Positions 12,701 to 27,700 of a stretch of 64,000 bases of DNA are shown in pieces. Below the pieces are notes generated by a model, which searched no databases, had not been told where the DNA came from, and saw only the letters and a program-made list of their open reading frames with translations. Numbering within the stretch: position 1 is the first letter of the stretch; every line of letters begins with the position of its first letter. Both the position numbers and the translations under genes were made by a program. The stretch is from Ptychodera flava (taxonomy: Eukaryota; Hemichordata; Enteropneusta; Ptychoderidae): the NCBI RefSeq assembly GCF_041260155.1, contig NC_091940.1:3568001-3632000 (forward strand), read 5' to 3'.

Positions 12701-15700
12701 CCATTCACTCAATGAAAGGTCAAAAGTGGCCAGTAAGTGCTGACGTCTAACGGAGAGTACTATGTTGCAGGATTTATACAGCTAATTGCTCAGGCATTGT
12801 CAGGTTGATAACATTGTGGATAAAGTTTAGGTATAACCAATCTGTTTTCCAGAAAGAAAGAATATATCAAACGAGTATTTATAGTAAGGTTTTCTGTTCA
12901 AGATTTTTAAATGTGGCACTCTGTACCTTTATAAATGTGTGACTGTGATTTTGTGGACTTTGTCAAAAAATGGATTTCACAAGTTGTGGGTTGGATGGCT
13001 TTTTAGATTTAGTGCATCGGTTTCCTTCTCTCAGTCTTTCACAATATCTTGGTTTTGAATTACATGCATGAGTCAACCTTGAGCCCATTAGTCTACATAG
13101 TTCTGCAACAGACACATATAGCCAAAATGACCAGAGATGACAGCAAGCAGGCACAATAGAAATTGTTACATTTTATTTATTTTATAATTAAGAATGGTAA
13201 ATACATGCTTGTGAATGGCACATACAGCTACCAGAACAGCTATGAAACTGATATGAAAATATTTACATTTTAGTTTGAATAATTCTGACACAAATAGAAG
13301 TGCAAAAATGAAGTTCACTTTTAATGAGTTTCAAACGTCCTCTACAAACTATGAATTTTGCTTTATGCACTCTGTAACAATGAAAGATAATTGTTTAGCC
13401 CTTTTGGTCATTTCATGAGTCTGTTACTAGTTCCCCTTTTCATGAATGTCTTCGGCTTCCTTCCTCGTTGTAAGTTTCCAAATACCACATTCATTATCTG
13501 ACATCATGTATCAGAGCTTGCACCACCAGCATATACATTTATGTCAATATCAACAGATTTCCTTGAATTTCTTGTACGATATGAGATGACAGTTGAGAAA
13601 AGTTTGTACAAATCTTGATGTATGATTCTTATTGACAGGAAGATTTCGATTCTAGTTTGTGCTGTGCTGTATGAATGCGGTTTCAAAGGATGGAACAACA
13701 ATGTAGTTTCAAACTCTGTACATTACATCATCTGAGATGAATTGGATTTGTATTGACCCATCCAGTTATCATAGTGTCTTTACCTAGACAATAGCCATAA
13801 CAGTCCTTAGTTATTTTCAGTGTGTATTCTGCAGTATTATTAGCAAGTGAATGCATTATATCATTGGTTAGATACTTTGAGCACTAGATCATTTTGTTAT
13901 CCAAAGTGGAAAAAAACCAACAATTATAGTACTCTGTAATTTATCGAAGAGAGGATAACACATTTATATCATTTTAAAATCGTCATATTAGTTTTTACAT
14001 GAAAGCTAAAATCCAAAGTTTTCCCTATGTATTGGACAGATGGATAATTTTGTGAATTGTTGATGTGATTTTCAGATCGGACATCAAGTGAACAGACGTT
14101 TGATTCATTAGACTTTGCAAGATACTCTGATGATGGCGCAGGTCAAACTGATGAAAGAGTTGCTGTTCTTGAATTTGAACTTCGCAAAGCTAAAGAAACA
14201 ATAAAATCATTGAGAGCCAACCTTACAGAGGCAGCAGGTTAGTATCCAACAACACAAAGCCCTATTCTTTTAAGTTACATTGTTGTTGTACTTCAAATCT
14301 GCCCCTTGCTCACATTTCAATATACTAGTACTGTACATGAAACTTATGAAATTTGATGAAGCTTTTGAAGGTGCAAGTGGAAAAAGATACATTTTAATAA
14401 ATACATGTAAGTCAAGGCTAGAATCATACTTAAGTCTACTTTTGTCAGGTGTAAAACTGGTGACATTTGCAAGACTTGTACAAATATTGAACATGAAAAC
14501 ACTTCAGAATGGAGAAATTCTATTTCTTTCCAGCAAACTTCTGTTTGCAATTTCACACATACAATTTTTAAAACTATGTACCAACCAGTTTGCTATTATT
14601 GTTTTTTGTCCATGTCAGAAAGTGAAGCTGCGTCGCCTGCACACAGTGATTCTAAAAGACCAATGTCACCAACAGATGTGAGTAAATGACCTCTGAATAT
14701 TACTGTAGATTGCATGCTGTCTTTGTCTTATAAAATATCCAATTCAACGAATTATTGTGTATCATGTAACCATATTATGGATTGAATGCAGTTTGATTTT
14801 AAAAATTTTTTTTCCCCATTAGAAAGCCAAGTTAATGTTCTGTTTTACGTACAAAATAGACACTGTTATCTGAAATGACAATGGTTAGCCAATGTTCATG
14901 TGAAGTCACAGTAGGTCAGTGTCCAAGATCCTGGCCCTTTCTGAACTTTAAAACATCAGCCTTCATTTTCAAAACGTGAAAAAATACATTAACTTCTTCA
15001 AGATATAGCTAACGTAAACATATTCCTAGGGAAATTCAGTTTCTACTAATCTTTCTCCCAAGAACATGATTTATGGGTGAATTGTTAAGAAGTTTTATAT
15101 TAAGCTTTCTTTCTTCAATGAAACTACCACTGACTTAGGCCATGACTGTCAGAGATAGAAAATAAAGTATGAGACTTAAGACAGCCATTGAACCAGCTGA
15201 TGGCATGTTAAACTTCAAAGAAAATTTGGGAATCTGAATGCTGTGTTTGTAGTAATCAAGAAAACATGAGCATTACTGTAATGTTGCAGTTTGGTATCAT
15301 GTACTGAAATAGTGCCTTAACTTGGTTCAATGTTTTAAATTTCATGTTGGATAAATGTCAACCTGAAGCAAGACTTTCAATAGCAATGCATGTCACTGAT
15401 GGTTATGTTAAAAGTGTCTAGAATATTCTAAATACTCTGATGGGTGGGCATTTACTAAATTTTGATGAAGGGTTGCTAAAAAGTACACTGAAAAATGTTT
15501 GTATAATTAAATTGTTCAAATGCAAGAGTGTATCTGTATGTACCAATTGCTATACAAAGAGTAGCTCTGCAGAAAGTGTATGAAAAATACAGTATAGCCA
15601 CCATCCCTATCTATGATGTTTTTTTTAAATACAAAGGGGAACTGAACCCCAGTAAAATAAGAGGGATCCTTCAGTAGCATCACTGGGCATTTTCCCTTCA

Positions 15701-18700
15701 CAGAGAACACCTGTATGACAAAGAGTTGAGGGTATGCCCAGTCAAAAAGGAAAAAACCAATATCAAACTTGTGTGTAATATCTCATAAATCTTAAGACTA
15801 TGGTTAGAAATGAAATGCAGACACAAAAGCAGTGTAATGTAGGGCATGATGACATGATAGAACAAATGTACTTCCATGTCTGGCAGGTGTTTTAGGCAAT
15901 TCAAAAGGCGAACAGTAAAAAAAAAAAAACAGACAAAAAGGATAAGATACCTCATTGTAAAGAAAATTGATACATGTCCGTGTGTATCAACACTTTTGAC
16001 TTCCGTTCCAGTTATGGCCAAAGGGTGTGTTTAATGATTTATGCGCTGAGATTCATCTAATATCACTTCTCAGAGAGATGTTGTCAATATTTAATACCAT
16101 TTATCAATTACCATGGCACAGAAATCAATGGTGAAATTTTCATTGAAGGTGCAGAAATTATTACCCGATTCTTCATAACATCATTTTAACAACACACCAC
16201 TGAGATATAGTTAATAATTAAACAGGTGCTTATGTAAGCATACTTTTAATTGTTTTCTACACTTTTTTAGCATGAATTATCATGTTGTCACATAAAATAA
16301 ATTGTAAATCAATTACTAAAAGTGGTATTTTTCACAATTTCGGTACTTATATAAAATTGTGTTATGAGTGTTCATTGATTTTGTTCAGAAATCAATGACA
16401 AAAAATTTCAGAGTATTTTTACTGAATAACCATACTGTATGAATGGAAGTAGTAATCTTCATTTCTTACCAACTATCAATACCTTAGTAACAGTGTATCA
16501 TATGTGTTTAAGTTATGCTCAATTATAGGAAAATATTATAGAGGAAAGAAAAAACCTTAAACATGGAAGTTGGTGTTCTTCTCCAAGATCAGATAATATG
16601 TAAAAGTTTCAAAGATGCATCTAGACCATTTTTGAACCATAAACACCCACAGAAGAATTGTTTGTTTCTAGGCCAAACTTCCTGTCATCAACTGTCTCTT
16701 TTATTTGATCTTTGTGTACATTATGAAGTGATGCTCTGTGGTGATAGATACAGGAAGGAAATGAAACCACAATCACTTAATAATTTGATAGTATTCATTT
16801 GCTTGGGAGAATCTATCTAGTTCACCTGATTTTTTTGGGATCAAAAGGATAAGGCTTACCAATGCTAATAAATGTATGGATCACAGGAAATATGTGGGAG
16901 CATTCCTGGTACTGAAAAATTTATCCCTTCAAAAAGCCTAATTTGATTTTTCTCATTAATGCTTTACTATACATGTCGCTTGATAAACATTTTTGCATAT
17001 TTTATAGCAACTACACATATGCCCTGAATCAAACCTGTTTCTGTAACTAGTATTACAATGTAATAGATTGTTAGCATGCAGACTATGTTCATGCATGTAG
17101 CTACATGTAGGTTCAACTAGGCAAGGCTATCTCCCATTTCACTAGTGTTACAGAACACCTTTGTATGTTCTACATTGTTCCATGATTTTCACATCTTCAA
17201 GATATATGCAATTCTACTCACCCTATCCTAGAATTGTCCTTTCTGACTTTATGAGAAGATTGCATCTGATTATAGTCATTGCAGAATGAATCTGTCAATT
17301 ATGCATCACATCAAGACTCATGCAGAACTACATGCATGTGTGCCACTCATTGTAAATGCCCAGTATAATTGTATGGTGATATGCAGTTCATTGGTTTGCT
17401 AAATGGTTTGTGATGGTGTGCTCCTTCTTGATAGCATCATTCTTTATATTGCAACATGGGTCAAATGAGAGGGGATGTTTAAACTAGCTAATATATGTAA
17501 AATTTGTAGTTTACATGATCAGTAGTATCATAACATGACAAAAACTCCAAGTTTAAGGTCCATTCATAAATACAAGGTGGATATTATTCAACTCTACTTT
17601 ACTGTAAATCCTCTAAAAGACTTCTGGGATACACGACAAAATTCTTTGCCTGAATAAGTGTCCATACATCTTGAGGAGATGAGAAATACCAGTAATCCTC
17701 TTTTCAAATATCCTGAAGATAGTTACATAGTTTCATTCCCATCACCATTTTGTAAGACAGATTAGCTACATGTGAAAGGCATTCATTTCCGTAAGCTTGC
17801 AGGTTTGACCTAAAGAAATCTAGATCAGAATTATTAAAATTGTATGTTTATACTCTTACATCTTTCAGGATGTGGTTAAACCTCACGAAAAACGTGCTGT
17901 CAACTTCCTTGTCAATGAGTACTTATTGTTAAATAATTATAAATTAACATCTATAACATTTTCCGATGAAGTTGATGACCAGGTGAGTCGTGATTTTTTT
18001 TCTAATTCTAGCGTGCAGTGGTACTTTTTGATTTTGCTAACTGCAAGTCATTAGCAAGTGTTTATGATTTACTGTTTTTGTAATTGAAAAACTTCCGAAG
18101 TTTTGTCTTATGATGGGGCTACAGTGCTTTTTATCCCATACTCATGTACACAGGCCAAGTTGTCATTTCTCCTTTGAAAATATTTGGATTAATGTTGTGT
18201 ATACATGACATGATAACGAGTTGTGTATATGTCATCCATTGTAATGATGCTGTTTCCATTCATTCATCTACAACGTCAGTGAATGTATGAAATGATGCAT
18301 TGATAGAAACGCGATAGAGGTAGCTGTTAGTTATTTATATTGTTTCTCAGAACAGGATCCAATTTAGATATTTGTTGCTGGTTTTACGACAAAAGTCTAG
18401 TATCTATTGGTACAGCAGGCTTAGATTTTTTGATCTCACTTAACCTGTTCACACCCAGTTCCCAGTAAACAGATCCACAATCACCATTGATAACAATAAC
18501 TTTTGGCTATACCACAGTGGTGAAAGGGTTAAAATAACCCTTTTCCTATCAGACAGTATCACTTCCCCATATGCCTAGTCAGTAAAACTTGGTATTGAGC
18601 CAACATAGTACGTACTTTCACCCACTTGGCTCGGTCAATTTTGGTAAAAATGCAGCATACAGTTGTTTTTACAATTATTTGGAGTTAATGGGTTACCATG

Positions 18701-21700
18701 ACAAAGATATCAATAACATTGTCATCATGGGTTCATCTTTCAGGATTTTGAAGACTGGGATGATGTGGGTTTAAATATTCCCAAGCCCCCAGATATCCTG
18801 CATTTGTACAGGGACTTTGGAAGCCATGCAGTACCTATCAAAGACACAGCAGAAGTAGGCTGTGGTGATGATACCATTGAAATAGAACAAGCAGAAGAAA
18901 CGGAAGCTGATCAAGGGACACAAGATGAAGAAAGAATCAAACTAGTGAGTCTGTCAATACATCTATCAATGGTCAGTGTTTTCACTAAGGTTTGGGAATA
19001 TTGGTAAATGATTTGGGAACCCCCGTAACATTTCTGCTGTCCCTAAATCTGATTGCATTGATATACCAAGGGGAACCCAGGTAAAATGAACCCCCGTAAC
19101 ATTTCTGCTGTCCCTAAATCTGATTGCATTGATATACCAAGGGGAACCCAGGTAAAATGACTGAGGAATCCTAGTAACATTTACCTTCTCACTGCTCTTC
19201 TTAGCAAAAACACTGATGGTTTTACCCTTTCACCATCAAAACTTGGTATAATACCAGTTTTCATGAGAATTGGTTAATCCAAACACAGGAATTGTTTTAT
19301 TTTGTACGGAGGATGGAAGTGTTGATTTGCAACATTTCAAACAATGAATTGTTTTACAACATGTAACTGTCATTTGGATTAAATATTTGAAGGTTGACAG
19401 GAGTAATATACAAATACCAAACTGATAAATCGTAAATTTGAACATCATTTTTTCTGTGAGGTGTGATGAGATGTTTTTGTTCAAATTGTTGTTGTAAAAC
19501 AGGAAATAGGAGACCGAGTAATCAGACACACTTTATACAACCTGCTATTGTAATAAGTGGTCTTTCAAGTTTGATTGTGTGGTTGTATTTCAGGAAATGC
19601 AATTAAATGAACTCAATAATGTAATAACACAACTCCAGCAAGACAATGAAGAATTAAAAACACAGGTACACAATCTACAAAGGTACGATTCCATCCTTCT
19701 TGACTTATTTTGTTATCTTTGACACTGTTGTCATCATTGCTTCAAAAGCTATCCATCTGTGTAAAAGAAAACTAGTTTGTGATCCAAGATTGCAAATTTG
19801 ACACGTATAAAATGGTACAGATATTTCAAATAAAACTTGTGAGTTTCCTTACGTGTAGCTTTGAGTTTTTGCTGTTCTCTGAAGCATACTACATGGTAAA
19901 TGCAAAAATGCAAAAGACCATAACCTACTGCCATACATCAGCAGATTCTGCAGATTGAAAAATTTACTCTAACAATAGGTAGAACAGCACAGGATTTGAA
20001 CTTTCAACCTATGGTACCGACTCATTGAGCAGATAAGTTAGCTATCAAAACCACTCGGCTACATACCCAATTCTACAAAAAGGTGGTTCAATAACCAACT
20101 TGTTAGTTATTGCATATTTTAAGGCAACTCCGCTACACAGCTGTATTTCAATGATTACATGACGAAAGTTACCATTTAACCACATCAAGCATGTTAGATT
20201 ACAATGTACACGTTATGTACTGTGTTCCGTATATGTAGAGCGCCCTCTATAGTTAAGTTTGGATATACTTTTGAATCAACAAACACCAGGGTAAGGGAAA
20301 GTTTGTGTTTAATATATTTCTTGACATAACAAAAACACATGTATTTCCCTGTACACACCATTTCTCATGTCCTCTCAATAACTGGTCCAGAATGCCTAAA
20401 AACAATGCCATTCACCTACAACTGTGTTTACCCATTATACTTTAGTGATGGCATTCTGTCAGCTGCAACTGTTTACCTGTTTTATGTAATTTGATATTGC
20501 AGAAGTAGATATTCCAAAATACTCTAAAGGTGTTTTGAGGAAGCTAACCAAAGTTTGAGCCAGCTTTTGTATGTGCAAGACAAATGGTTGTCATTTATGA
20601 TATGCGGTTACATTTGCGTTTGATATTTTCAGAGACCTGGCAGTACAACGAACAATGAAGACATCCACACCAATGGTCAGTCCGATTACAACTCCTAGAA
20701 AAGCACAGGTTGGCAATACAGCCACAGAGAGACCAGGAGTGCAGCCTGAGAGAAAGCCTCCCATTGGCCAGGATGCTGTCACAGACAATGGCAATGACTC
20801 AAATTTAACAAATCAGCAAGCAGATGACAGTATACAAGAAGAAGCTAAGAGTCAAGTGACCCAGAATATTAATTCCATGGATGTGACGGTGGGGTCAGAG
20901 GCACCAGAGACTGTGACATTTGATGTGACAGATTCGGGACAAGATGGTGTTACAGAAGAGATAACAGAAGAGAGCAAGCACTCCTGTGAACCATGCAGGA
21001 AGTAAGTGTTGTATGAACTCAGTAATTTTCAATAGAGAGCAGGGAGTGTGTTACTCTCCCATGTTGCTTCATGGATTTCTAGTTTTGAAAACAACTGTAC
21101 AAGGTTATGCAGAATGCCCTCAGCTTTCACATACTGTATGTGTCTGATGAAAGTTACCCCGATGTAACAACACAAACCTGTAGCTATTTAAGGAGAGGGC
21201 TTTGCCTTCTGCAACTCATACTTACTTGTACCAATTTATGCATGTTTATTGAGCTACAGTCTCAAACTTTCAGTGACTTTCAAAAATTGTTTATGTAACT
21301 TATTGTAAAAGAAAAAAATATACTGACAATAATTTATTAATTATTCTAGTGATCTCATGAACAAGATGACATGAGTACATTAATATATAAACTTTATAGG
21401 AAAGCCTCATGACTTTCCAAGCATAGCTAATGTTGTATTCTTCATCCAGATATTGCATAAGGAGTAGGATTTTGAACTGTAAAGAGAATGTATAATATGT
21501 TAGTTTGTGTAGGAAATTGTTGCTATCTTTTACTATCTATGTCCCAGTTCAAAACCAAACCTGTCACACAAATATGGTAAATACATTGACCTATCACGGA
21601 AATTAGCCTAAGAAGGAGAGTGTAGGAGCCAACTAGCATTTATGAAGATTTGGATAAGTAAATCATGTGTCTAATTCATTGCTATGAGCTTTCTAACAAA

Positions 21701-24700
21701 CTAAAAAATTTTCTCATGGACTACAGACTGCTGTGTAGAAAACATTTATTGTTCTCAGCCATGATACAAGAGAATTTTTTTTAAACCACACACATATAGA
21801 GATGCTTACAAGAGGATACTGATAAACCTGTGTGCAAATATTTCATTTGTTTTTCCACAGTAACATGTCATCAGCCTTCAAGAAAGCATTGTTAGACTCA
21901 CCATACTCACAGTCATTAGACAACAGATTGACAGTAGAAGTGTCCAAAATAGCGGAATCAAATGAAAATGTTGTCCTCATGTTAGCCAGATCTCTGCCAC
22001 ACATTGTACCAAATGTACTATTAGCCAAGAGAGAGGTAAGTATGTATCAATAACTGTCATCAATCATCACTACTTTTGGGGAATACATACCCCACTAAAC
22101 TATAAAAAATACTTCATCATTAAAATAATAGCAAAGACAAATACTAGAGCTTAGAGGTGCTTCAACATTGTAATGAAAGGTTTGGCCTGAAATGGCAATG
22201 ATGTTCTGTTCAAATCCAATAATATACAGAATGCGCATCAGAGACAAATTTTCTCTCTCAACTATTTATAATACTTTGCGTGCATCATTCACATCTGTAA
22301 TGTGGGAAATAGTAATTTATGTATATGTTTTTATCCTATAACTAATCCTTTGTTATTTTTTTCATCAGGAATTAATCCCACTCATCCTTTGTACAGTCAG
22401 TCTACATCCTGATCCAAAGGAAAGAGATAATTTATTGAATATTTTATTTAATCTAATCAAGAAACCTGATGAAGAGCAAAGGTAAGTAAGCTGTTGTGGC
22501 ATATTGTATCGCTTTACACTAAGTCTCCTTCATTTTCCTACACAGAGTCAATTGGGAACACATTCTGTGAGACTTGTCATATAAAAATCCAGAAGTGATT
22601 CAAAATCATAAGAAATGTTTGATAAAAGAATGGCGTTACTTGATGCATTCCTGTATGCATTCAAAATTTGTTGATTTTGAAAGAAAACTACTGCTGCAGT
22701 ACATAATTTTAAAAACTTTCGCCTCAATTCAATGTATGAATTAGATAAGCAAGTTAATGGTTGTGTTTATTGAAGATGACTTCACTCTGTTGATCTTCAT
22801 GTAAAGGTTGATCTCTGATCTTTGTGGTTTATACAGGCACATGATATTAACTGGTTGTGTAGCATTTGCACAGCATGTAGGACCAACAAGAGTTGAAACT
22901 GAACTATTGCCACAGTGTTGGGAACAAATTAGCCATAAATATGCAGAGAGGAGATTACTTGTAGCAGAATCATGTGGTGTCTTAGCGCCTTATTTACCAG
23001 TAAGTATTCATCAACTCCGCCATGTACTGTTTGTTATCACACTTCATGTCATGCTCATTTCTTACCTTGTGATGTGTTCTTCGGGAAAGCTGTGATTCAT
23101 TGTAAACAGATTTACTGGCCATTAAGGTAATAGCATATACATTTGTTTCCCAAGGACTTGTGAGTAGATCCATAGGCCAAGGGAAACAGATTTTTTTGGT
23201 CAACTCTTAGGCCCAAGGGAAGCAAATATATGCTTGTTACGTGTACATGGCCATTCAGTATGTCTTTCGTAACACACCTTGTCCAATTTACTCACAAGAC
23301 AATTGATAGAGTCTACTGCTATCACTCGTCTCCTTTGCATATGGCACTGCTATCTTCTTTTCTGTGTTGTAGATGGTGCTTTGAAACTTACCAAGTTAAC
23401 AGTTGTCCAAAGTATTAACCAGTTGGTTAACTGTTAGAACTGATAACTTGCTCTTGACATTTGTCAATACCAAAATGACACTGGTGGACTGAAAATTGAG
23501 AAATATCATGAGAGAAATTTTGGATGATGTGTGTTACAAATAAATAAATGACCTTTCAGACATGCTTTCATGATCACTATCACATGACCATTAAAATGAT
23601 TGGTTACTTCATTTGCTTTTCAATGTGCTTTGTTTGACTGATCATCAGCACTGCTAACCTCATAACGTAGAATGATCCTTGGGGACAGTTTTTTAAACAC
23701 TCAAATTTCACAATATATGTCAGATCTGTTGCTTTTATTGACTCTTTTTGAAACCAGTGGAGTCAATGGTCTTCACTCTTTCTCTCTCTTGGAAGATTTA
23801 ATTGTCACTCTTACAGTCAAGGCAGGGTATAGTGAAGATTTAAATTGTACCTATACAGTTAACACAGCATGTAGCAATCATTTTGAATATCAAATATCAG
23901 TAAATTTCAGGCAATTGTTTCTCTAATCCCAAGGTTTAGATCGTAACCAACCAAATTTTATTCTAGCTTTATAAAAGACAGTGGTTTAAAGTTTCCTCTG
24001 GCAATGTTTTAAGAACAGTTTAAAACTCCCTGTGTTGAGGTGTATATCTACCTTAAACATGAAGGCTATCTTGTATAGAGTTAACTCATCCTTGTTCACC
24101 GTAGAGTGACATTCATGATACAGCCGTGTACTCCAGGGGAGTTCCATCATATGTAATGGCCTTGTGAAACAGTCAAGGTGCTGTCACTTTCCAAGTAGTT
24201 TTGCCAAATACTTGATGTTTTTCTCTGTACATATATAGTAAGGCAGTTGTTGTGTGTGACTTCATGCCACAGAGATTTACATGACAAGTCAATAGCCAGT
24301 AACTGACAGAAATCCCTGGTTTAAAGGGCCAATATCTGTAACTTTGAATGATTTTATTCACTTTTTTGTTTTATGTGTAATTTCTTGTTCTACTGTACAA
24401 AGCATGTTGAAACACTAACTATTTAGGTTGTCAACACAGAGTCTACATGATGAAAGTTCATCATAACTGTTTACATTTGAATTCCCAATCTAGACTAGAA
24501 TTCACTTGTCAACAATAACAATGCAGTCTACACGTGTACAGGCTGAGTTGACAAGCTGAATACTGTGTATCACAACATCCTTGAGAATCACAACAAGAAA
24601 CTATAGTTGACATTAAAATCAAAAATGGTCAAAAATTCATCAAAAGTTGCAGCTGCTGTCCCTTTTTTTAATACTGTCGATGAAAAACTTGAAGTCACAT

Positions 24701-27700
24701 GATATTAGGACACTTTAAAGTGGCCAATGGTAACAGTCATTGCATGATGACTCAACGAACTGTGAAATTTTCCAAACAGAAACAGATACTGCACATTGGC
24801 TGTGTATTTACCACAATGATATTTGTACATGAACCTAGTAATTCAAATGTGTAACAGATTACAAAGATGTTGATGGTCAACTCAAATAATTTTACAGACA
24901 ATAAAGAGAAAACCATCTTTCAATCGATGCAGTTATCAGTATTTTGATGACTAAAGTATTTTGTTTGAATTGACAGAGGGAAATCCGGAGTTCACTGGTA
25001 CTCTCAATGTTACAACAGATGTTATTTGATGAAAAGACAGACATGGTGAGAGAAGCTGTTGTCAAAAGTCTTGGAATTATAACTGCCTATATAGATGATA
25101 CAGATAAATATACTCAGGTAAGATACTGCATTGAATGGTTAGTCTGTAACAACTCCACATCCTGGTTCATATCTCTTTGAAAGTCTGTCCCTGAAATTCA
25201 TCCTTTATGTTCTTTCCTGAAACATATGTGATAATGATTCTGAACTCTTTAGTGCCAAGTTCACATGCTACAGTTATTTCTATCAACTTGATAGATGGTA
25301 ATTTAAGTGATGCCATTTCATTCATTACTATATAATGACACCTACAATGCAATATTGGTTCAGTGTAAATTGTAGTGCAATATCAACGATACAGATTTGC
25401 TTACTTTTTGCCATGCAGTGTTTCCGTGTATACGTGATACAGTTTACCGCCATGATATTTTGATTTCTAGCGCATCATATTGTCACAGCTTAGACACATT
25501 TAGTACTCAGGTATTTGTTTCATATCTAATCTATTCATGAAAGAAGGTTGATGTTTGAACAATGAATGAAGTCCAAGACTACCTTTTCCCCTATGCTCCA
25601 ATAGTTGGATTCCGCATAATGTCTGCAGTGCCAGTGAATATATGTACTTGTCATATTCAAATGTCAATTGAGAAATCCGTGTAGGCAAAAACCAAACTTG
25701 TCAAAACTTAAAGTATCGGCAGCTGTAGTTTTTGATGAATTTTTTCACTATTTTTGTTTTTTAAAGTCAACCACAGTTTCTTGTTCTACTCCTACATCAC
25801 ACTTTTTTCTGTCAAGTTGACAAGTAATTTGGTTTTATTCTGTGCCTCATTGGAAAAGTCTCCAAGTTATGTTGCAACACACAGTATTCACCTTTTCAAC
25901 TTGGCCTGTACATGTGTGAACTGTATTGTTATTGTTGACAAATGAATTTTAGTCTCGGCTGTAATTTTAGATGTAAACAAAAACAATGCATTTTACATGT
26001 ATAGACTCTGTGTAGACAAGCTAAATTTTAGCTGTTTCAATATTATGCGTTGGGGAGTAGAACAAGAACTTGTGATTGACATACATGACAAAAAAGTGAA
26101 AAAATTGAAACTACAGCTACTTTTTCTGTAAGAACCATTTGATTGGATAAATGTTCTTGGGAGACCACCAAATGATAAATGCTTTGATTTACCCCTGTAG
26201 TGATGTCCGTCATTGACACTTTGGGCTTAGTAAAACATACTTATAAACTATGAAAAATGAAAGAGATAGTTGTTTCTATAATGACGCATGTACAGAAATA
26301 AAAGTACTCCACAAAGATGAATTTGTTTAGAGTCCAGTGTTTGAACAAACGTGTGTTTGGTTTGATTACACAGGGTTGTGAGTTGTTACTAACAGCACTC
26401 CGTGATAGCAGTGACATGGTTGTCAATGCAGCACAAACAGTGTATCTACCTTCCTTTGCAATGTGGGCATATGAACTGGACAAATTAGAAAGTGATCTCT
26501 GTGCTTTGTTTGTTAAGAAGATTGAGCAGTGTGTCAAGGTAAGATGAAAGCTACCGTTTTGGTTCGCCTTCAAGTTCTGGTCCTATCATCCTTGTAAAGA
26601 GTTTGTTGTGCTGTTTGAAATACTAGTACTTACTGAAAAAAAATGTCCCAAAAATTATGCATTTTGATATGAATGATTTGTTGACCATAAACTTTTGTTA
26701 GCCAGAAAGATATTTACGACGTAAATTTTTGAATAACTAAAGGACACTGCTCAGTTTCATTAAAGTTAAATTCTATTTTACTTTTCTGATAAGTTTCTGT
26801 CGTGATCCCATTAATATCCATTTCCCCTTGCATATTGATCCTGTGATAATGGCCACAGGAATTAGACCATTACTGAATGGAAGAGAGGGTTGGTCACTGT
26901 ATCTTTGACCTGTTGAAGTGAAGTGTATTCTTTATTGGTATTTTTGCAGGACACATCAGCAGTAGCTAGTGCCACAGTGGATGAAAGCAGAATTAATCTA
27001 TTAGTTGGAGCTTTACAGTGTCTGGTACCATTTCTCTATACATCTGTCTTACTATCAGCACCATTCATAGACAAAGTGGACAGATCAGCAGCAGATATAA
27101 CACCTCTAGAAAGTTAGTATTTCATCATGACATCCTTCAACACTTTTCCATCCTTTACTTTTAAAACTCTGAAAGTAAACTTGACCTGGGATAGTCTTTG
27201 GTTGGTCAGATCTTGCAAATCGTAAAATATCCCATGAGTACCACTATTGCAACTCCTGTGTAAACTCCAATCCTTATCTATTGCAACTCCTGTGTAAACT
27301 CCAATCCTTATCTCTAGCCTAGACCTTTTAAATGAAATATCGTCGTGTATTCTTTGTTCTGGAGAAATAATAGCCTGGTAGAAACCATTGCTCTGACTGT
27401 ATGCTCAACAATTCCACACTTTTAACAATAGTTTGTACAGGTGAGATTATATGTAAAGGATGAGTCAAAGTAGACGATCAGTGATCGTGCTTCATACATG
27501 TATATGAAATGTTGATAAGTAACTTTTGTTTTATCCCCCGAACCTTTCAGTAACAAGGTTTCCAAAGCCATCATCGCCACTTTTAGACATGTCAACAATA
27601 ATTGGTGATAAACGACTTTTAGCAGCAGTAGTGCCAGCATTTGAAGAGCATTTAGACAATGGTGAATACCAAACATGGGACAAGTTTAACTGGGTAGTTA

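Larger units (their letters stand above)
727..14075 (+). other. RELCH intron 1 (13.3 kb)
   Basis: This is the longest intron of the gene. It carries the mobile elements listed separately between 1411 and 12383, and a run of 12 C at 5809-5820. Outside them (about 1590-5460, 5700-6990, 7740-8320, 8610-9290, 12390-14070) I see no coding exon, RNA gene or recognisable repeat. Short open frames there look random in composition. Confidence 0.85.

Noticed and set aside
14280..14681. 133-codon plus-strand frame overlapping RELCH exon 3
   Set aside because: Its reading frame differs from RELCH exon 3 and most of it is intron. The exon 3 splice sites and phase explain the region.
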